Under the pieces are notes generated by a model. The model made no database searches. It saw nothing but the letters and a program-made list of their open reading frames with translations, and had not been told where the DNA came from. The position numbers and the translations under genes are program-made. DNA of 64,000 bases from Leptasterias polaris (Eukaryota > Echinodermata > Asteroidea > Forcipulatida > Asteriidae): the NCBI GenBank assembly GCA_037783415.1, contig JAZGTN010000097.1, positions 4,464,001-4,528,000 on the forward strand. The letters are read 5' to 3'. Shown one piece after another: positions 58,001-64,000 of this stretch. The stretch's first letter is position 1, and each line of letters begins with the position of its first letter.

Positions 58001-61000
58001 TTATAACCCGAGTACTTACAATATCAATAGAGAGGTATATTGTTTTGCAAAAAGAGGTCTTGTTTTGCACAGAGAGGTAGTTTTTGCGACTGTCTTAGTG
58101 CCTCCATATCCCCTTCCCAAATGTTTCAGTAGTTGCGTGCACTTCTCCTAGAAGTGTATGTATTCTACTAAGGTAAACCCACCTTAAGCCTGGTTCATAC
58201 ATGCAAATCTTGATGTCACAAAAAACACATCACGACTTGAGCGAATTGTTCAATGCATATTTGAGACTTTGAATTTTGCTTCACATTTGCTTTTACATGA
58301 TCATGTACTTATCGTTTTCCCCATACAGTTAGAAAATTTGGCCTCAAACAAACTGTGTATTCATGTTCATAGTATGCCTCATCAATGGTTTTTTGATAAG
58401 TTACCAGTAAACACAAAATAGACGCGGAAATCTGTCCACCACACACTTTGAAAACTCAAAACAAAAAACCTCCTTAATAATGTGGGTGACTATGTAAACA
58501 CCAACCCCAACAAGCGGGATTGATTGTTTTGGGAACGATGCTGACTATTGAGCATCAAAACTGTCCTAAATTTATTTTTATATAAGACGGTAAAAACGGC
58601 CCAACATTGAGGCAGTAAATACATGGCAAAATAAAGGATGATTCATGTTTCACCCATCAAATAACAAGAATCTATGTGTGAGTTATATAGTTACCTATGA
58701 TGAACTGTATGGAAATATTATTCAGTTAACATTTTGTCTTTCTCTGCAGGTTGTTTAGATTCGACCCAAATACTAGAGAGATTACAGTGATGATGGATGG
58801 GTTATATTTTGCAAATGGTGTACAGTTGTCTCCTGATGAAGATTTTCTATTGATGGTTGAGACGACGAAAGCTAGGATAATGAAGTAATTAACTTACTAT
58901 TTTAAGATATTTGAAGTGCATTTCTTTCTCTGATATTTCTGATTTTTTGGTGAAAGAGCTTTAAATTGTTTGGGGCATTCTTGATTTTAACACTTAGCCA
59001 TGTCAAAGGATTTCTACGAGAGCGCGGCTGCTTTACTACACTATCCATGCTGCAGGAATCACACTTGTATGAATTGCATGTAAAGTACTGTGGGATCGAT
59101 AAGTTTTTTGTTTTTCTTCAAATGCATACGCACGTGTACTTCACACTACATACAGCACACTGGGAACACTGGGACTGGCAGGGACCTGCTGTGGACCGGC
59201 GAGGCTCTACTACTACGGGTGGCAAACTACAATCATGCGTCATGAAAAATTTGGCGTAAAACTGTGCAACTGCCTTGGATTAGGCTAAGGTTTTCTTAAT
59301 TACTTGGCAGTTGGGTTGGGTGTAAACAAATCATCTCTTCACTCAAAGTGATGGTTGATTTTCTTTGGTGATATGGTTAGGATGGATGGCAGAATGAATG
59401 TGTTTTTAAAAGGATTTATTTTGGCTTTTCCCTCCAATTATTTATTTTTTATTATTTTTGCTAACAGTAATAATTTTATTATTTATTATGAGCTTTTAAA
59501 CAGTGTATTAAAGCGCCTTAATACACTAATACTACCCCCTATTCATTGGGCTTGAAGCATTCTTGAAACCATCTCATCTCCTTTGGAGTATGCAGTACTG
59601 GCAGCGGAATTGAGGCACATGTTTCTAATCATTCACATCAACATTGTCTACCCTTGCGGTTATCCAATCACTAGGGTGATGAGGAGCAATTATGGCTAAT
59701 CTAAGTGTCTTGCCCAAAGACACTAGTCTCATGACCAGGGTTCGAACCCTCACTCCAATGACTCAGCTGTCCAAATTTCAACTTCAATGCTCTAGGCCGC
59801 TCGGCCACGCAAAATTTTAAAGCATTTTCTTATTAGTTTTTTATTACTCGGCTCAGAATTTACACAGTCATTTTTTCTTTCATTGGAAAAAACAGATATT
59901 ACCTTAAAGGCCCCAAGAAAGACCAAGTTGAGGTGTTTGCAGATAATTTGCCTGGGTATGGTGACAATATACGGCCCAGGAAGGCTGGAGGCTACTGGCT
60001 GGGATTAGCTCTCGTCCGGAAACAACCGTTTTCCATGCTTGATTTTGCTGCTGCAAGACCTTGGCTCTTAAAACTTATGACAAAGGTACGAAGCTGTCTT
60101 TCTGTTAAAATGTACAGGCAGTTTTTTTTACTGATACATTTTGTCTGATATGTTTGATTCTTGGGAAGAAAAACGTTTCTTTCAGACCATCAAGCAGACA
60201 TCTCAGGACCCAATTTCATGGCTCTTCAGAAGCCGCCTGAAAAATCTGCGCCTGACCTAAGCATAATTATTGTAGGTTACCAAGATATCTTTTCTTGAGA
60301 GCATGCATATTTCATGTTGCTAAGCGTTCTTCGTAAAACAGCTAGCTCAGAAATCCTCTAATACATTCAGACATTAAATTATATATATTTGTGATTGGTA
60401 TGAATATTTCTGTCTTTCTAACTATAAGGCATAGCAACTGGACCCAGCAAAGGAAGTATTTATGCCTTCTTTGAAAGTTTATAATTTTGAACTTATAGTA
60501 GAAAGAGCCGACATAGTCGGAAATGATTTGACTAGTAATACAAAGAAACTTATGGACATTAAAAAAATAGTTTATTACCACCAGTGGGAGACTTTTGAGA
60601 CAATAGCGGGCGTCCCACTCACCAGTCCTAGCACACCAGCAACTAGCTCCTAGTCCCCGCACCCATACTTCCTACGATGAACAAGCCTTCTCTGTCTGTG
60701 CCCCCAAACTTTTGAACAATCACCCCATCATCATACGTGATTCCCTGACTCGGAACACTTTCAAAATAGGTTGAAAACATACCTATTTAATTCAACTTAA
60801 TGATTTCTCTGTCTTTAGATGTTTATTAAGAAAATGTTTGCTTTTGTAATTATCTGTTAAGCACTTGGAAACACTGTGTATGAAGCACTATAGAATTATG
60901 TTGATTTTGATTAGTTCTATTGTTCTCTCAGAGATGAGAACAATGGTAAAATGTGTAGACATAAACCTGTGGCTTAGAATATGAAAGCTGTCATTTGAAA

Positions 61001-61232
61001 TGTTATTTGTTCTCCATCCCAACAGTTAGTTAATCCCAACACAGTTGTAAAGTACATTCCCCAGTATGGACTTCTCCTAGCATTGGACCAAGATGGCAAC
61101 ATTATTCAAAGTCTGCACGACCCAACAGGACAAAATGTTACTTCAATCAGCGGTGTATTAGACACAGGAGAATATCTTTACTTTGGATCATACTACAAAA
61201 AGCTTATTGGCCGATTGGGGGTTAACTTCTAG
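49049..61232 (+). CDS. APMAP: Adipocyte plasma membrane-associated protein (strictosidine synthase-like)
   Basis: Nine exons join in exact phase: 49049-49134, 51697-51798, 53181-53296, 53919-54011, 55004-55120, 57780-57942, 58750-58884, 59896-60085 and 61026-61232 (stop TAG). The product is 402 aa, close to human APMAP (416). A basic cytoplasmic N-terminus (MEGARKRKMKD) is followed by a signal-anchor helix at residues 36-53, so the protein is type II. The rest is a six-bladed strictosidine-synthase-like propeller: GPEALEMRDGFLYTGTADGK, CGRPLGLRFHTDGFLYVLDA, FLNDLDIQSDGIIYFTDSS, LYFANGVQLSPDEDFLLMVE, DNIRPRKAGGYWLGLALVRK and FSMLDFAAARPWL. Vertebrate APMAP is a membrane glycoprotein with arylesterase activity. 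Introns hold a 45-bp minisatellite, SINEs and MITEs. All splice sites are GT-AG. Complete and apparently intact. Confidence 0.94.
50978..51273. mobile_element. MITE, family M1
   Basis: AAAGGTATTGTACATGATTG at the left, inverse CTTACCAACACTGTATAATACC at the right. It abuts a second copy. APMAP intron 1. Confidence 0.65.
51272..51602. mobile_element. MITE, family M1, adjacent copy
   Basis: Begins AAAGGGTTTGTAACATTGGT where the previous copy ends; the internal TTTCACAGGTTTGTTGTTTC and ACACCAAGTGAGGGTACTGG are family-typical. Confidence 0.6.
52101..52733. repeat. 45-bp minisatellite, 14 copies, paired variants
   Basis: Unit GTGCTAGTGCACCACAACTA followed by AGCTTGGTTACA(A/T)ACTAAATAATGA. The variable base gives A A T T A A T T A A A A T T across copies. 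The GTGCTAGTGCAC part is nearly self-complementary. APMAP intron 2. Confidence 0.95.
54405..54665 (-). mobile_element. tRNA-derived SINE-A copy
   Basis: Minus orientation: GGATTTGAACCAGCGACCTC and CTCTACCAACTGAGCTATCT are the box complements; the body ends CCTTAAGGGGATGCAATTG. APMAP intron 4. Confidence 0.75.
57145..57500 (+). mobile_element. tRNA-derived SINE-B copy
   Basis: TGTCATGACTGAGTGGTCAA and GTGTGGGTTCGAGTCCCTG are the promoter boxes; an (ATT)n-like tail ends the copy. APMAP intron 5. Confidence 0.65.
59570..59815 (-). mobile_element. tRNA-derived SINE-B copy
   Basis: Box complements CCAGGGTTCGAACCCTCACT and TAGGCCGCTCGGCCACGCAA. APMAP intron 7. Confidence 0.65.
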
Positions 61233-61799
61233 CTTTGTTTACCACTCCATGAAGGTTAAGCTTTTAAAACTTGGTTCAAATATTTTCCAATTGCCTTTGC
61301 ATTTATTTCATCCCATACTTTTTTAAATTGATCGTTATATAGGTAAACAGTGCATTTCTGTTTCACATTTTGATGTTTCAAACACTTTTAGATTTTGATA
61401 AGATGTACTTTTCATATTGCGCCCTCTTTGGAATTTTGGTAGTAGTCAGTATTTACCTAATTTAAATCTAATGAATGAAACTGCACTAGATGGTAGACTT
61501 TGTATGAAGTATAGTTACATAGCGCCCTCAAGGGCTCCTGTTGAGGCAGCTCTGCCAGATCTACTATGTACTTGTACTGTCACAAGTTGAAATTAGGGCT
61601 CTGTCCGAATTGGCAGCTACAGCTATGGCTGCGGCTGTTGCTAAGGGTGTTAACCCAGGGTAATCTATGCTTCAGAACATGATGACATGGTGACCAAGCC
61701 ACAGCCGTAGCCGCTAATTCGAAAACAGCCTGAGTAAGAACATTCACAAGTCCTTTTCGAAACCACAGCTTGGGCATGGCCTAGGCCGAGTCAGTTATT

Positions 61800-62141
61800 A
61801 AAGGTATTACAAAGGATTGGTAGAGCTGACAAAATAGTTACAGTGTTCAAGTTTTGTGTTATCAACCATGTACATGTACACGAAATAACAAACTTGACAA
61901 AATTTGGGCTTAATCTGTTGTGTGAGTCAGGAGAAAATAGTATAAACCATGCACAAATTTTAGCTTGTACTACTTTTGGTTTTGGGTGGTTTCAGATTAA
62001 GTTTTCTTGAATATGACTTAATTTCAAAGGGAAATAATTCTCAGAAAAATTGATTCTAGTATTAACTTCATAATCAGTAAGCTTTCAGACTACTATTCAA
62101 CCCTGATGTTTTTATCCTTACCATTCCTGTGTAATACCTTT
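61800..62141. mobile_element. MITE, family M1
   Basis: AAAGGTATTACAAAGGATTG at the left against the inverse CCTTACCATTCCTGTGTAATACCTTT at the right; the interior matches the copy at 50978. Confidence 0.7.
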
Positions 62142-62559
62142 AAGAAAACGTGTGCTTTCTTTAACGGCGCTTCAATCAGGCTAATGGAGTCCAAGCCGTT
62201 AACCAAGCCATGGTTTTCAAAATAGTTGGGTTCTGGAATAGCATTTACTAATTGCCAATTACAAGTATGATTTCTAGGATTTCACAGAGGAAGATTTCCA
62301 AATTATACAAACTATTTCTGCAGCAAAGGAGAAGGGAGGGATAAAATGGTTCCATCACACTTAATGTAATTTTTCAAAGGTTTTTCACTTCATGTAAATC
62401 CCCCCTTTTTAGTGGTGTTTTTGAATTTTTATTTTCACTTCATTATTAAGTATGTGGTGACACAGTTTTTCAGTTGATGTTTTGTTTTAATGAGTGCCCC
62501 CAAAAAAGCCTGAAATTACAACATATTTAAATCATAAAAGCAATCATGTGTTAAGAATA

Positions 62560-62589
62560 ATTTTGTGTGTGTGTGTGTGTGTGTGTGTT
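62560..62589. repeat. (GT)n microsatellite
   Basis: About 13 uninterrupted GT dinucleotides. Confidence 0.95.
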
Positions 62590-63545
62590 ATAAAATGGAA
62601 ATTTAAAATTATATTGCAAATGAGCTTTTAATTAACTTAAGATATCAATGAGTAAAAACTTTGACGCTTTGTATTGAATTTTAAGCTTGATTTTAAGCGA
62701 ACAAGTTAAGTTTGCGTGCCATGGATACAATTCAACTGCAGTGGGCATTACAGTAATGAGGTTTTTTACATTATAAATTATGATAAGAAGTAATTATTCC
62801 AAGTTCTACATACAAACAAAACAGAATATCAATTTCGTTTCACTGAAATAGAAAATAAATAAATTTAAAGAATGAAAACATTTAAAGAAAGTTATGTTTG
62901 ATCAGAAGTAATGGATTTTCAAAAGAATTTATTTGTTGGCAAGCTTGCTATATCTGACCTCCACAATATTTCTCTGTCTATTCGTACCTTGTTAAATATT
63001 TGTTTGTTAGAAAGTTAAAAATGAACATATTTACTAACAATTGCTTGAGAGGATTTTGAAAAAGGAGGAAATAACGCCGGATCAGAGGTTACAAGCAACC
63101 TTTAGGTATGGAGCTCAGAAATGCAATTTTTCCATGTAAATAATTTGATTCTAGCCAAACAATTCACTGTCAAGATTACTTCCTTATATAAGTATTTGAC
63201 TTTTTCTTTGACCATGCTCCCAATCAACAGTTTGCTCAACCACTGCTTAGTTCTCAATGATTTGATCGAGTTCCAAGGACAGTTTTGTTGGTCTTGACCA
63301 ATCAACTAAAATTCAACTAAATGTTGGTGGTTCCAACATGTTTAGTGTTGAATATTTATAAGCTCCCGAATGAAACAAATCAAGTATTTTTTTGCTTCAA
63401 GTTTTTGTGAATTAATCATCCCAACCATTTCAAAAAAGATGAAAAAAGACATTTAACAGTAATTGGTAGAATTGAGAAAAGAAAAAGTATCTACTTATTG
63501 CTAAAACATGAAGTTGACAAACGGCCCAATTTCACAGATTTGCTT

Positions 63546-63900
63546 AAAGGCACTGATGAACACGTTTGGTAATTACTCAAAATATATATTAGCATAAAAA
63601 CTTACTTGGTAACCAGCAACGGAGAGCTGTTGATAGTATAAAACATTGTGAGAAACCACTCCCTCTTAAGTAACGTAGTTTTTGAGAAAGAGGTAACTTC
63701 TCACTAAAATAATAAAAGACTTCATGCATGAAGCCTTTTATTAGCATCTGAAAGCACACAAAATTGTGCAACAAGGGTGTTTTTTCTTTCTTTATTTTCT
63801 TGCAACTTCGATGACCGATTCAGCCCAAATTTTCACAGGTTTGTTATTTTATGCATATGTTGGGATACACCGAGTGACAATACTGGTCTTTGATAAGGCC
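63546..63900. mobile_element. MITE, family M1, right end lost
   Basis: Left end AAAGGCACTGATGAACACGT is like 41216; the interior is intact to GGTCTTTGATAAGGCC, then the terminal repeat is missing and an A-run follows. Confidence 0.65.
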
Positions 63901-64000
63901 AAAAAAAAAATTGTTGAGTTGCCCTCCAGTAAAAAAATTTGAAGGGGTCGGTCGGGATTTTATTTTATTTTTTTAAATTTTTTATTTTACCTTGACTGTC

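Larger units (their letters stand above)
61233..64000. other. Intergenic DNA after APMAP
   Basis: Two M1 MITEs (listed) and a GT microsatellite. No gene recognised to the right edge. Confidence 0.5.

Noticed and set aside
1..64000. CRISPR arrays, operons or prokaryotic defence systems
   Set aside because: The spliced genes, SINEs and LINEs show animal nuclear DNA. The regular arrays here are minisatellites without spacers.

Overview
The window is animal nuclear DNA: AT-rich, with spliced genes split by GT-AG introns, many degenerate transposons, tRNA-derived SINE-like repeats, MITE-like foldback elements and minisatellites. The protein relatives (ZnT6, APMAP, DDX28 and a bacterial-type sphingomyelinase C) and the repeat style suggest a marine invertebrate deuterostome. 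An echinoderm, perhaps a sea star, is my guess; this is inference and no marker proves it.

Layout. At 1-2960 on the minus strand lie the first four coding exons of a DDX28-like mitochondrial DEAD-box helicase, which runs off the left edge. At 4714-7072 on the plus strand is a three-exon gene for a secreted sphingomyelinase C-like phosphodiesterase with a signal peptide and a probable GPI-anchor tail. At 7073-16403 there is no recognised gene, but there are a 45-bp minisatellite, foldback elements and a long G/C-homopolymer palindrome. A CpG-rich candidate first exon at 16404-16656 is phase-compatible with the ZnT6-like gene SLC30A6, whose recognisable exons run 23106-34614. At 34692-49048 is a transposon cluster: an Ngaro-like (tyrosine-recombinase retrotransposon-like) derivative with a minus-strand SGNH/GDSL hydrolase ORF, a second member of that family inserted in a CR1/L2/Jockey-type LINE, and long inverted repeats around the LINE. 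At 49049-61232 is a complete nine-exon APMAP (strictosidine synthase-like) gene. The right end holds MITEs and a (GT)n microsatellite.

The four genes appear functionally unrelated (mitochondrial RNA helicase, extracellular lipid phosphodiesterase, Golgi zinc transporter partner, membrane beta-propeller esterase-like protein); nothing suggests a pathway cluster. The most unusual features are structural: (1) a 154-bp tandem array inside SLC30A6 that repeats the last 44 bp of a coding exon together with its splice donor, in an A-B-B' higher-order pattern; (2) the Ngaro-like element with an SGNH hydrolase ORF, its split direct repeats and a perfect 242-bp duplication of flanking DNA; (3) a relative of it inserted at the same ATTAT pentamer in the LINE reverse-transcriptase frame.

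Exons were joined by eye using protein family resemblance, splice-site consensus and exact phase agreement. No alignment search was run.
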